Assembly (NCBI GenBank): GCA_012931725.1
Contig: CM022955.1
Coordinates: forward strand, 54,377,690-54,441,689
From: Litsea cubeba
Taxonomy: Eukaryota; Streptophyta; Magnoliopsida; Laurales; Lauraceae
Length of the DNA stretch: 64,000 nt
Reading direction: 5' to 3'
Position numbers and translations under genes: made by a program. The notes under the pieces were generated by a model. That model worked only from the letters and a program-made list of their open reading frames with translations, had not been told where the DNA came from and did not search any database. Shown here piece after piece: positions 37,438 through 49,150 of this stretch (within the stretch, counting starts at the first letter, position 1; each line of letters begins with the position of its first letter).

Positions 37438-40400
37438 TTATTCATATACAATGCTTAAAAATAGAATTTTTTCAGATTTGCAATGTTCCATGGCCTTGCC
37501 AGAGCTTTTCCTTCTAATTTTTCCAAATGATAAGCTCCTGTTCCTCCGACCGAAGTGACCCTGTAGGGACCTTCCTAGTTTGGTCCAAGTTTTCCATGCC
37601 TGGAATCTTTTGTATTTAGAAGTACCTTTTTCAAAACTAGGTCGCCAACCTTGAATGTTCATGTTCGAACCTTCTTCTTATAATTTCGAGCTAACCTCTG
37701 CTAGTAGGCTGCTAATTTAATCAAGGCTCGATCCCTCAGTTCTTCAATCATATCCAGTTGTTTGGCAACCCAACCTTTGTTGTGTTCATGATCATAGGCT
37801 TCTGTCCTCATGGTCGGCAATCAATTTCTAAGGGAATGATAGCTTCCATTCCATATGCAAGGGAAAAAGGAGTTTCTTCCGTCGATCTTCTTGGAGTTGT
37901 TCTATATGCCCATAGGACACTGGAGAGTTCATTCACCCATCCTCCTTTTGCTTCATCCAGCCTCTTTTTAATTCCATCCAATAAAGTTTTATTGGAACTT
38001 TCTGCTTGGCCATTACTTTGTGTATAGACTGGGGTTGAGAAATGATGTCTAATACCATATTTTTCACACAGGCTTCTGAATGCTTTTCCTTCAAATTTTT
38101 TTCCATTATCTGTCACCAATGCTTTTGGTATGCCGAATCTAGTGATGATATTTCTCCATACGAATTGCTTGGCGTCGCTTTCTCGAATATGAACAAGGGG
38201 TTCTGCTTCTATTCATTTAGTAAAATAATCAGTAGCAAACAATTAAGAATTGATGATTACCTGTTGATCTTGGCATAGGTCCAACTATATCAATTCCCCA
38301 TTTATCGAATGGCCATGGACTTATGATCGAGTTCAACAGCTCGGCTGGCTGATGAATATCTTTTCCGAAGTGTTGACATTTCTCACATTTTTGTACAAAC
38401 TTAAGAGCGTCCTTTTGCATATAGGGCCACCGGTATCCTTGTGACATCGCTCTATGTGCCAAGCTTCTCCTGCCGATGTGTCCACCGCAGGATCCTTCAT
38501 GAATTTCCCATAACAAGTCTTCTACCTTGGTCGGACTTACACATTGTAAGTATGGTCCCGAGTAAGATTGTCTGTACAACTGATCTTCTGGTGACAACCA
38601 AAACCTAGCAACTTTTCTTCTGATTTTGTAGCTTTCGTTCTCATCTTCTGGGAGTAATCCGTTCTTCAGATATTCGGCTATTGGTGTTATCCAATTTCGG
38701 CTTTCCGATTCCTGCTCAACACACATGATCTGTTGGATTCCTATGCTTGGTGTTGATTGGAAATCAACGAGGATTTCTCTCCTTAGCTCGGATTTTATCG
38801 CCGTTGCTAGGCTAGCTAAGCTGTCAGCATGTGAATTTTCTTCTCGACCAATCTGCTTGATTGTGACGTCGCCGATCTGCTGGATAAGGCGTTGTGCTTC
38901 TCCGACATATGCAATCATCCGATCATCACGAGCTGCGTATTCTCCATTTAGTTGATTGGCAACTAGTTGGGAATCGCAGTGAATTATTAGCTTTGTAATT
39001 CCAAGATCTTTTGCAGCTCGGAGCCCTGACAAGAGGGCTTCATATTCTGCCTCATTATTTGATGCAACAAAGCCAAGGGTCACAGCCCTTTCAATAGCTA
39101 CTCCTTCTGGCGTGATAAATACCATGCCAGCTCCTGAACCCTGGAATTAGATGCACCATCAACATACAATAGCCAACTTTTATTAGCTTCCAAGCTGGCT
39201 TCTTTTTGCCTCAATTCGTCTTTATGAGTAAATTCGGCAATGAATTCTGCTACTATCTGTCCTTTTATGGCATTTCTTGGAGCTATCTTTATATCATGCT
39301 CGCCAAGCTCTATTGCCCATTTGACCATACGTCCTGACAGGTCGGCTTTCTGCAAGATGGCTCTTAATGGATGTTCAGTCAGGACCTTAATTGTGTGAGC
39401 TTGGAAATAATGTCTGAGCTTCCGCGCTGCGCTCACCAATGCTTAAGGCAAGCTTTTCCAAAGGTAAATATCTTGTTTCAGCATCTAACAAGGTTTTTGC
39501 TGATAAAATATACAGGCAAGTGCTGCTTTCCTTGGTCTCTCATCAAGGCTGCTCTGACTGCATGCTCAGATACTGCCAGATATAAAATCAATTCCTCTCC
39601 TGGATTTGGAATAGAGAGCACAAGTGAGGAGCACAAATACTGCTTGATCTGTGGTAAGGCCTTGTCACATTGCTCGTCCCATATGTTATCTGTTTTTTTC
39701 TTGAGGGCGAGGAACATTGGTCGGCATTTATCGAGCTTTTTGACAAAAATCGATTTAAGGCTGCAAGCATACCTGTCAGTCTCTGTACCTCCTTCCTTGA
39801 GCTTGGTCGATTAATGTTCTGTACGGCTTTGATTTGATTGGGGTTGGCTTCAATTCCTCTCTAGGTCACAATGTAACCTAGGAATTTTCTGGAGCTGACA
39901 CCAAATGAACATTTCGAAGCATTTAACCTGAGTTTATATCTTCGAAGAATCTTGAAGACCGAGCTCAAATCTCGCTCATGTGTAATTCTTTTTTGCTCTT
40001 GACCACCATGTCATCAATGTAAGCTTCTACCGTTTTCTGATCAGGTCTTGAAATATTTTAGCTATCAACCTCTGGTATGTGGCCCCCGCATTCTTGAGGC
40101 CAAAGGGCATTCTTTTGTAACAATATGTGCCTTTTGGAGTTATGAATGCTGTCTTTTCTTGGTCGGCTTCCTCCATTGCAATCTGATGATATCCTCAGTA
40201 TGCATCTAAGAAGCTCATTCGTTCATGTCCAGCTGTAGAATCGACAAGCTGATCAATTTTTGGTAACGGGAAGCTATCTTTTGGACAAGCTTTATTCAGA
40301 TTGGTGAAGTCTACACATACTCTCCATTTTTTATCCTTCTTTGGTACAACAACCGTGTTAGACAACCATTCTGGATAATGGATTTCTCAGATCGCATCTG

Positions 40401-40998
40401 CCCCCAATAACTTATCAACTTCTTCACAGACTGTTGTTCGGCGCTCTGGCGCGAGTTTTCTCTGCTTCTGCATCACTGGCTTTGCGCTTGGATCTGCTCC
40501 TAGTTTATGGCTAATAACTGTAGGGTCGACTCCAGGCATTTCGTATGGAGTCCAAGCAAAAATATCTGAGTTTTGATTAAGAAACTGGATCAGATTCTTC
40601 TATTCTTCTTCAGACAGTGATGTGCCAATCATCCAATATCTGTCTACATCCCTCCCATGTACATCGCGATCTTTTTTAGTTCTTCAACTGCTGGGGTGTT
40701 CGGTCTGAAAATAATTTATCTGCCTTGATCCGACCTGAAGTTGATTGCTATTTGAGATCGGTACTCTTGCTTGGACCTAGCATCCACATCATCCATATTT
40801 CTCGCTTTTCCTTTTATTGCTGTGATCAGACAACTTCTAGAGATAGCTTGGTCTCCTTTGATCTCCATGATTCCCTTCTGTGTTGGGAAACGTAACCGTT
40901 GATGAAAGGTCGATGGTATTGCTCTCATACGATGAATCCATGTTCGTCCCATGATGGCGTTATATGGGGATGGTACATCCACCACTGGGAATTCCACA
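37438..40998 (-). pseudogene. pol: pol of the Tat element: protease end, RT, RNase H, integrase; many breaks
   Basis: From right to left on minus come PSPYNAIMGRTWIH after protease (40716-41024), RT across about 39900-40560 (KWRVCVDFTNLNKACPKDSF, YIDDMVVKSK), RNase H (EAEYEALLSGLRAAKDLG, CDSQLVANQLNGEYAARDD, SHADSLASLA), integrase finger (HEGSCGGH, CEKCQHFGK), catalytic core (WGIDIVGP, VTDNGKKFEG, NGQAESSNKT) and the C-terminal ALARPWNIANLKKFY ending near 37440. RT and the RT/RNase H join contain stops and shifts, and integrase is split near 38120-38230. Nothing here can be translated as a whole. Confidence 0.88.
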
Positions 40999-43211
40999 TC
41001 AAGACGAATAGGACCTGCTCCCACCTGAATCGTTATAACTCCAAGAGGATGTACTGCCTGGCCACTGAAACAAAGGAATTGAGGTCGGCTTTAGGTCTGA
41101 ATGTTTTAGACCGAGCTTTTGAAATAGTTCGGCGTACATTATTTTTGAGGAGCTTCCAGGATCGATGAGCATTCTTCGGACATCAAATTCTTGTATTCGA
41201 AGAGTGAGCACGAGGGCATCGTTATGGGGCTGAATCACATCTCGAAGGTCTTCATCGGAGAAAGAAATCTCCGTCTTGCTATGTTCAGATTTGCTGATCA
41301 ATCTTGGCCCGGTATCTACTTGGTATACCTCCTTCAAATGTGCAAACATCTTTCTTTGTACTCGGACAGATTGGGTGGTGACTTCTGTTGGATTTATTGC
41401 CCCATGCACTACATCTATTACTCCCACAGGTCGTTCATCATCTGCAGCTTTCTTGAAATCTTTCCGATCTGAGTCTTCTTTACTCTTCTTTGAACTCATC
41501 TCCTCTACATATTCTTTTAGGTGACCATCTCTGACTAGATCTTCTAGATGTTGCTTGAGCATCCGACAATTTTCTGTCAAATGACCATTCTCCCGATGGT
41601 AAGAACACCGTAAGTTAGGATTCCGACGTCCGGGGTCGCTAATCATTTTCGGAGGTCTTTTGAAAAACGGCTTATCTTTTATTTGAGTGAGGATTCTATA
41701 TATTGGATCTTTGAAGATCGTATATATTCCCTCGTAGGCTGCTTTTGTGGGTTTGGCACGCCCCATCCTTCTATCAGAGACTTCCCCGAACTCTCTTTGT
41801 CTCTTCCTTCTGGATCCTTCATCTGCTGCTTGTATCGTTCTTGATTCAGGTGCTCCCATGTCTTCCTCGAGCTTTACAAACTCTTCGATTCTTTCCATCA
41901 GATCTCTTTGTGTGACTGGGGATCGCTTAGTCAATGATTGGCGGAGCTTGCTTTCTTTTGGCAGTCCCAATTTAAAGGTGGCCACTGCTACCTGCTCATT
42001 GCTTCCATCTACTTCATTATATATGCGCCAATAACGAGCACTGTACTCCTTCAAGCTTTCCGAGTTATCTTTCTTAAGAGACAAAAGCGCTCCAACATCT
42101 TTCGGCTGTTTAGAATTTATGACGAAACGGGTGACGAAAGATGCTGTGAGCTCTCGAAAATTATGTATTGATCTCGGCTTGAGACGTGAGAACCATTTTA
42201 ATGCCAAATCTCCCAAGCTTGAGGGAAAGACTCTGCACATTAATGATTCATTCCCGATCCAAAGTGCCATGGAATGTAGGAAATGCTGGACGTGGTCGGC
42301 ATGATCTAAGGTTCCATCATAGATTTTCAGCTTGGGAGTTGAGAATCGCCGAGGTGGATCCACTCTCTCTATCTCCCTCGAGAAGGGAGATGTGAAGCTC
42401 TGCGTATCCAAATACCTTGTTTGAACATGGTTTTGTGATGGGGTCTCTGATTTGCCAAAGCTTTCTCGATCAGTTCTTGTACGTCTTTCTCGCCAAGTGC
42501 CTGTGAGGCTGCCCTTTTCTTTTTTGGTGCAGTTTTTTCCATATCCCGTGTTTTATAATCAGATTTCTCCTCTCTTCGTGGTAAAGAGCTTGAGGTCCTG
42601 CTCCCTTCATCTCTTGCTCCATGCTTTGATCTGATTCGATGAGATTTTAATTCAGAAAGATGACTCTTGTGCTCTCGCATCTCTGTACTTCCTCGGCGCT
42701 CCAATTTTCTATGTTTATGAGTAGTTTCTGAATTTGCCTGATGGTTCCCCGTGCTCTGAGGTCCTCTTTGAGCATACTTTACTGCTTCTAATTCCAGTAG
42801 CAGACAGTTAAATTTCTCTTTCTGCTGCTTCATTCCCTGTGTCAGGTCCCGTACAGCTTCCTTGCAAGATTGTTCCATGCGAACAAGCACATTCTGTGAC
42901 GGTACTATAGCTTGGTGTGTGTGGCTCTGCTTCTGGTGGCCATCTTTTTACAATTTATCCACAGATGGTGAATTTATAGCTTGGTTTGCACGATGTATTT
43001 CTGATTGAATCTGTCCCTTTTTTCCTAGATTAGGATCAGTTTGGTCACTGTCCGTATATGGAACATATTCACCATCTTGTTCACCTGGTTGATTGGTCAC
43101 AGGATCTTTTCCGTGGCGCTTTTGTTGGTCCTTGATCTGAGTTGCCTCTATCTGAGATGGAGAATGCCCAGTTTGATGCTGTGATCTCAGAACATGCTCT
43201 TGATATGCCAT
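40999..43211 (-). pseudogene. gag: gag-protease of the Tat element, one stop and one frameshift
   Basis: It starts at ATG 43211 (MAYQEHVLRS). An in-frame TAA at 42948-42950 interrupts after 87 codons, and the same frame continues from about 42947 with a charged, coiled-coil-like N-terminal region to near 42400, where a one-base shift leads into the gag core (PPRRFSTPKLKIYDG, ALKWFSRLKPRSI, SLKEYSARYWRIYN). A C-x2-H-type knuckle (CSYHRENGHLTENC) and a protease motif (MLIDPGSSSK) follow. The order is as expected for Tat elements. Confidence 0.85.
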
Positions 43212-43260
43212 ATTTTTCAGCTAGAAGAAACGTCAGTGGATGATTTCCTCTTCCATTTCC

Positions 43261-43274
43261 CACAGACGGCGCCA
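43261..43274 (-). other. Primer-binding site of the Tat element
   Basis: On the minus strand TGGCGCCGTCTGTG lies two bases inside the 5' LTR. It begins with the TGG expected to pair with a tRNA CCA end, and it is a motif I recognise from Tat-like plant elements. I do not assign the tRNA. Confidence 0.7.
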
Positions 43275-43276
43275 AT

Positions 43277-43814
43277 TGTAGATGCTGAAATTTTGGTTGG
43301 TCGACTGACGAGCTAAACAACACTGCTCGGCGATGAATAGTCGAGTAGTATCTTCGATTTGAGATAAGAATTCATGTATCTACAATAAAATAATCGTCAG
43401 AAGAACATGATCGGATGTTCCGATCGTATACTCTCCGATGATAAAGTCAATGAGATTTTCATTGTTATAAAATGATTGTCTCTTTTGTTTTTCCTCTGTT
43501 TTTCATACCTCTTTCTGATCTTCCTTTTTCTTTTTATATTATTGTCCTGGTCCTTTCTCCTTGTTTCCTTACGTTTTTCTCCTTTATTCTCCATGATTTC
43601 TTTTCTTTATTTCTTCAAACTGAAACCCCCCTGAGGCTCCCATCGTGTGCTGCTTTTAATCCTTGATTTGCTCTAGTAATTGTTGCTCTTTAATAATGTA
43701 TAACTATCATATGATCAGTTTTCTGAATATTTATTGGATCCGGATAGAGGTCCAGGTCAGGTCGGCCTTGATTTCGGCTCGACCCGAGGATGAATTCGAA
43801 TTTCTCCCTCCACA
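43277..43814 (-). repeat. 5' LTR of the Tat element (538 bp)
   Basis: The partner of 33825-34362. Its inner edge is followed on the minus strand by ATTGGCGCCGTCTGTG, and its outer edge by the CAAAG duplication. Confidence 0.93.
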
Positions 43815-44518
43815 CAAAGGATGAACATCTCATAGTAATATAGTACTAGATTGATCATGCATAGAAAATATTACAATAGATCTTACACATGAATTTGATA
43901 GTTTATGTTCATGTTACAATAGATCTTACACATGAATTTGATGGTTTATGTTTCTCTTATTAGAGTGAGATTTAGGCAGCCTAAACATATCGAGCGATCC
44001 TACATGAGCCTAACATATCGAGCAATCCTACATGAGTGTGTTTGCTGAAGCAAGTGCAGCCACACAGGTTGAATTAGATTTTACCCGTTGACGTCACTAA
44101 TCCCTTTGAGAATCAATTCTCATCAAGTTTGTTTATTTGCTTGAGTGGTGTAATAAATTGTAGTGAGGTGGTGCATGTGTGTTGGGACATGAGGCCTCAC
44201 CTGCTTTCTCATTTCCATGTTGGACTTTCCTCTTAATATAGAGGAAGAAAGAGTGAAAGAGATCTCATTGGTAAATTGTTTAGTTCTTCAACCATGGAAT
44301 CCATCGTACCCCTCACAGAGTGAACTAAATAACTTTGATCTCTTGCAGACAACCTCAAATCTCCGAAGGGTTCCTTGATCATAATCAATATGCCGCTTGT
44401 TATCGCATGTGACCCCTTCATTTTTCACAATTTGTAACAACTTCTAAGAAATCTACAAGTAGTGAAAAAGAAAACTATTTTCCTTTTGTTATGATGTTGA
44501 AAATTCCCTCTTACCACA
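43815..44518. other. Intergenic DNA with two small tandem duplications
   Basis: A ~44-bp unit ('caatagatcttacacatga...') is duplicated at about 43873-43955, and a ~28-bp unit ('catatcgagc-atcctacatgag') at about 43985-44036. No gene is visible. Confidence 0.7.
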
Positions 44519-45373
44519 TGTGTGGGGATATTTCCTAAGACACCGAGATCGCAATTGTCTTCGGTAAATAACACTGCTAATCAAGCCTCACCCTCGGTCA
44601 AGCACAGCTCGGCCACCCTGGCAGAGCGCCAACCAAGATCAAACTCTCCAGTGACCTCGGCCACGCACACCTTGGCACCCGTGCCAGGTCGCCAACCAGG
44701 TCAAGGTCTCTCACGACCTCGGTCGATCCCGACCACAGCTCCGCTTCCTGGCCTCGGTAGTCTGTCCATGAAGGCTAGCCGAGACGGGCACTGACAGCCG
44801 AATTCCTCTAGGAGCTCGATCACGTCACGAGACGTGACAGATCCAGGGCATGCGCGAGTGGCCATCCTAGCCGCCCATGCTCTCTGACAAAACGGCATCC
44901 AGCGGCTGCGTCTACATCAGGGTATGTCTCCAGGCAAGGCCCGATGGGACTAAGGCCCAAAAGTCAGCAGGGTAAGGCCCGATTAGACCATCATTTAATG
45001 AAAAGTGGGCTGACTAGACAAACATTTAATGAATTATGGGCTGATGTGACTGTACTTCCCAAAGTACCAGGTTTTCATCATTAGCTCCACCAACCAGGGT
45101 CAATCCTTTCTCCTATAAATGGAGGACCTCAATTCCACTCCAAGGTACGCACAATACACCTGGTCGTTACTCTACCTTTCTAAATCTTCATCCCTATTGT
45201 TGAGTTCCTGGACTGACTTAGGCATCGGAGAGCCGTGCGCTGCCGGGAGCCAGGGTCTTTGACCGCCTCTCTTCTCCTTCCCTTTCAGGTTCTCAAGCAT
45301 CTCACCATCACCAAGGGAGTCTCAAGGAGATCCTAATCCTCATTACCAAGTCCGTATTATTTAGGCACTTACA
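44519..45373 (+). mobile_element. Solo LTR (855 bp)
   Basis: The unit starts TGTGTGGGGATA, ends GGCACTTACA and is flanked by CCACA on both sides (44514-44518 and 45374-45378). There is no internal element sequence. A TATA-like CCTATAAATGG at 45112-45122 and a following C/T-rich leader put the reading direction on plus. Unequal recombination between the LTRs of a former element is the simplest origin. It resembles neither of the complete elements' LTRs here. Confidence 0.85.
45112..45122 (+). promoter_or_regulatory. TATA-like box in the solo LTR
   Basis: CCTATAAATGG lies about 250 bp before the LTR end, the usual U3/R placement. Confidence 0.5.
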
Positions 45374-45378
45374 CCACA

Positions 45379-46560
45379 GATTAAACTTTTTCATGTTGAG
45401 TTTTATGCAAACTTTAGCAGGATGTCCTTTTTTCAAACTAAGAAGTAGGGTTATTTGAAAAGGAACATATTTCATAAATAGCATTAATCATTTTGGGTCA
45501 AGCATGCCCAGAAATGGTCAAGAAGAAAATCCAAACATAATGAAACCCATTAGATGTCATAATCATTGCCTATCCCTCCATAGTTGCACAGCTGTGTGAT
45601 GTGCAATGGACTAGGAGGATGAGTTGATGATGACCATTCTAATCATTAAACAAAGTAACATCTTTTATAAACAAATTGCATCTGACAATCAAGTTAGCCC
45701 TCAATTAACATGCATAAAACCAACCATAAATAAGTAATAGTATTAATAGAGAAACAAGGGCTAGCTATTGTACTTGTTAGGCTCCAACATCCGAATATAA
45801 TAATGACCTTGGTTTACAGTCCGGGACCAATCACCTTCTTGAGAACCACACATGCCAACGATAAAGAACATTGAAAATCCAGCCCCTTCAGAATATGAAT
45901 CAGCCAAGAAACTGATCCTTGCTCAGATTAATTCAACACTGAATAACTTTCATGGTTAGAACTCTCTCTCTTGGACATTTTCTAGCAAAGAGAAAGCCCT
46001 CTCCAAAATATGACTCTAGAATAACTTTCTTTTCAATACAATAATCTATCTTTAATACTAGTTAACTTAAAAGAAACCATTTTAAGATAATTAACCCTAA
46101 CTATTCAGTGTAAAAGAAATAATTGAAATATAATTACAATCAACAATTATAAAAGTAACTTTAAACAAAAACTTATACTACTCTAAATTTTGTGATCAAG
46201 ATAAACAATTAATGGTTACTTCATCATCATGTGGAGGTAGCATGGTTATAGTTTTGATCAAAAGCTATGTTTAATTTTTATTTTTTTTTAAGACAGAAAT
46301 CTTCCTTAAAACCACTGAAAAAAGTTTGGCCAACAGTCCTGTGTCTGTTTTACCAAAAAAACAGCCCTTTGTCCTGAGAATATTGCAACTAATGGAAAGG
46401 TTTTACAAATTAGGCCAAAAGGTACATCCATACATCTATTTTCACAAGATTGTTTGATCTAATTTATCAATAAAAGTTACTTCTCTAGATAAATAAATTA
46501 TTATTCCACTCTTTTAGAATTTTTTTTTACAGAAATAGGATTAAAACCCATAAGAATTAA
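45379..46560. other. AT-rich intergenic DNA
   Basis: I see no gene, RNA or clear repeat in this stretch; poly-A and poly-T runs are common. Confidence 0.5.
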
Positions 46561-46570
46561 TCCAAATTGT

Positions 46571-47270
46571 TGAGGGACTGTGAAGTGTGGTTTTAGCATT
46601 AATACAAACACATAGGTGGTTTCCACAAAATTAGCCAATGTTGTAAAATAACATAAAGTTTGAGGGGATGTCAAAGTGTGTTTTCAAGTTTCAACAAAAG
46701 AAAAGGTATTTTTGCAAAATAGCCAATGCTGCAAACACCTTTCCTAAAAAGTTCAAAGGATGGCGTGGTGTGTTTTTAACATTTCAATGAAGAAAAAAAA
46801 AAGGGAATTGTGGTTCACAAACATGAAAGATTAGGAATAATGGAAATAATCAGGTGAGAGTTGTTCTCACTGGGTGGGGCCCACCTATCACCCAATTGAA
46901 ACCTTGCAATGGCGAGGGACCCCTCCCCCAATATTCATACGCCCGGGGTCTGGTACTGTTGTAAATGGATTGGACCGCTAGATCGACTGTAAACCGATAC
47001 GAATAAACTAGATCTATCGGCCACGGATGAAGGGGTTAGGAAGGAGGATGGGATCGAAGCCAGACTTGATACCCAAGGTGGTCCCACATAGATCTTTTAA
47101 TCCCCCGGTCCCATCCCCAAATGGGACCCACAATGAGCCCCATAGAAAAATTCGCAGAGTGACTCCATGGAAACAGTTGTTAACGGAACATAGCCGAACA
47201 AATAAAACTTCGAGGAAAGGCATAGTATGTTGTTAACATTTCAATAATAAAAAAGTAGCTTTCACAGCAA
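46571..47270. repeat. Degenerate ~95 bp repeat units interrupted by another repeat
   Basis: Units with 'ag-gg-atg--gtgtgtttt-a-catttcaa' and 'tagccaatg' recur at about 46571, 46660 and 46752. A fourth copy appears at 47209 after a block of different sequence (46850-47200) related to the repeat in intron 1 of the ABCC gene. The arrangement suggests later insertion into the tandem set. Confidence 0.45.
46960..47190 (+). repeat. Dispersed repeat, second copy
   Basis: It matches 22545-22790 in order and orientation ('ggatgaaggggttagg', 'gatacccaaggtggtccc', 'cggtcccatcccca'). No coding content and no clear ends. Confidence 0.6.
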
Positions 47271-47781
47271 TAGTTTATGAGAAATGATCATATACATCCT
47301 TATCATACTTATCAGCTGTTTGGGCCCACTTAAGACCCTACGGATCCCGGGTCAGAAAGGATCGAAAGATACAAGTGAAACTACCTTAGATATCAAATTT
47401 GATGCCAATTTAATTCCTCTAGCCCATTCATATGTGGCCTACAAATTTAACATGCTTATATAAAAAAACTAATATTGACCAATGATCCAGCGATCCATGC
47501 AAATATGGAAACAACGACCATCAGGAATAGAATGTGTGTCATCCATTCATATGGGTCATAAGTATTCTCCACTAGGTGCTAGTATCATAATATCGAATAT
47601 CATGCATTATACGATCCTTTGCCATAGTAAATAGCCAACAAAAGAGAATGTAACATAAATCAAAGAGGATTTTACTAGAAATACAAGTATTTGTCCATTG
47701 CACTTGGTAGTGCCTCGGAATAGTTTCACTACGGTAGCATTCCTCCCGCCACTTTTTCTTTTTTTCTTTGGTATTTTTTGA

Positions 47782-47832
47782 GAGTGACGATAGCGTCGTT
47801 TGAAATGAAATTAAGTGACGCTATCGTCACTC
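47782..47832. repeat. Perfect 16-bp inverted repeat
   Basis: GAGTGACGATAGCGTC (47782-47797) and its exact reverse complement GACGCTATCGTCACTC (47817-47832) enclose a 19-bp spacer. It lies 5 bp before a TATA-like sequence. It could be a regulatory dyad, or a remnant of a transposon end. Confidence 0.9.
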
Positions 47833-47836
47833 GTCG

Positions 47837-47846
47837 TTATATAAAT
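47837..47846 (+). promoter_or_regulatory. TATA-like box before the small ORF at 47917
   Basis: GTTATATAAATTC lies about 75 bp before the ATG, followed by a CT-rich stretch (ctctctctttctctc) typical of plant leaders. Confidence 0.35.
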
Positions 47847-47916
47847 TCACCTTCAAAACCCCCTTTCTCTCTCTTTCTCTCAGCGTTTTGCCTTCCTTTC
47901 TGATGTTGTTGCCCCC

Positions 47917-48324
47917 ATGCAGTTCATAGATGTTGGAACAATGGTTTCCCCAACAGTTTATGCGAGAAGAAGTTTGTGCCATCCTCTCTGTGACAACCTG
48001 ATGCTGCCCTCCGAGACGCAATGCAGCACAATGTGTTTACCCAGAATGGCCCATAACTTTCTACATGCAGACAGTTTGCTCTCGCCAAACTTGACATGCA
48101 CAAGGAACGATGCAGCGGACATGTTGAATGAAGTGGCCGGGCTAGAAGAAAAGAGGCAGCGAGTGGGAGAGGTTCCTGAAGAACCCATTGATGTGATCCC
48201 TGCAACTATAATCCCATTGCTGTCAATCAGAATGCACTCGCTTAGGCATAAATTCATTTTGGGCATTGGCTTGTCAACAAGTTGTAATTATAGAGAGAGC
48301 ATCTTTTGTTTTAATTTAAATTGA
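47917..48324 (+). CDS. Hypothetical protein, 135 codons
   Basis: An ATG-initiated frame begins MQFIDVGTMVSP and ends CFNLN before TGA. A TATA-like box and CT-rich leader precede it at reasonable distance. Composition is not low-complexity, with several Cys and a short acidic stretch (EVAGLEEKRQRVGEVPEEP). I recognise no domain. The minus strand also has an open frame of 103 codons across 47958-48266, so coding status and strand are uncertain. It may be a gene remnant or chance. Confidence 0.25.
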   Translation: MQFIDVGTMVSPTVYARRSLCHPLCDNLMLPSETQCSTMCLPRMAHNFLHADSLLSPNLTCTRNDAADMLNEVAGLEEKRQRVGEVPEEPIDVIPATIIPLLSIRMHSLRHKFILGIGLSTSCNYRESIFCFNLN

Positions 48325-48329
48325 TGGAT

Positions 48330-49150
48330 CTGCTTTTTCCATTGTGAGATCTTGTAAAACCTGGGCCAGATTGGGCCCAGATTCGTTCGACCCATTGGGT
48401 TTTGGGTTAGATTTCACTAGTTATTTTTTTTTTACCTGGCCTCAGCCCATTAGTCCTATTTGTTTGTTAAGTAGTTGGAACAATATCTCCTTGTGAGGAG
48501 AATTTGTTTGGTACCCAGGGAAATCTCCGAAGGTTAGAGATTTCACCCTATCCCAAAACTCTGGAATGCTTTATCTCCCTTCTTACGAATAGTTTTATTC
48601 ATTATCATTCTTGGGATATAGAAGAGGGAAGAGAAAAGGGTACAGAAAGACTAATCTTGGGAAGCAACCAAGAAGAATCTCAGGGAAGCAGAAACCAGAG
48701 GATCTAGTGGATGCAATACTCGAAGTCTCACATTGATCGGGCCACAGTCTTCTATACGAGGAGGTGAGTAATATTTTCAAGTGTACTGAGAAATAGATTC
48801 AAAGTATTAATTCATTATGCATTTCATTGATCATAACTGGATCTGTGATCTCTATATCAAAGTAATGATATATTGATATTTTTTAGGACATAAATGAAAC
48901 CCCAAATCAGGGTATTGGTTTTAAACTAATCGTCAGACACATGATCTGACGATTTGGGTAGTGTGATCATGGGGCCCACCTGATCATAAATCTGACCCAG
49001 AGATCTGAGGTAGACACTGGGCGATCTCAGTGATGGAAGATCCACTTGGATTGGGTTCATCAGTCCTCATCTTTATCCTGGAAATTCCATATCAGTATTA
49101 CAGGGAATCTGAGATTTTGTAGATCTGGTAGTGGGTCCCACTGATCCATA
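48330..49150. other. Intergenic DNA, no gene recognised
   Basis: Contains phrases such as 'gggcccacctgatc' seen in dispersed repeats, and short ORFs without domains. The chromovirus pol fragment begins abruptly near 49170. Confidence 0.45.

Larger units (their letters stand above)
33825..43814 (-). mobile_element. Complete Ty3/gypsy LTR retrotransposon, Tat group, with antisense gene
   Basis: It is flanked by the target duplication CAAAG (33820-33824 and 43815-43819). Two 538-bp LTRs start TGTAGATGC and end CCTCCACA on the plus strand. In the element sense (minus) the order is primer site, gag, protease, RT, RNase H, integrase, then a 2.6 kb tail carrying a spliced gene in the opposite direction, a purine-rich tract and the 3' LTR. 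Tail length, RNase H/integrase style and the antisense gene fit the Tat lineage. The LTRs differ at about 18 of 538 positions by eye, so this insertion is older than the chromovirus. Stops and frameshifts occur throughout. Confidence 0.93.
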
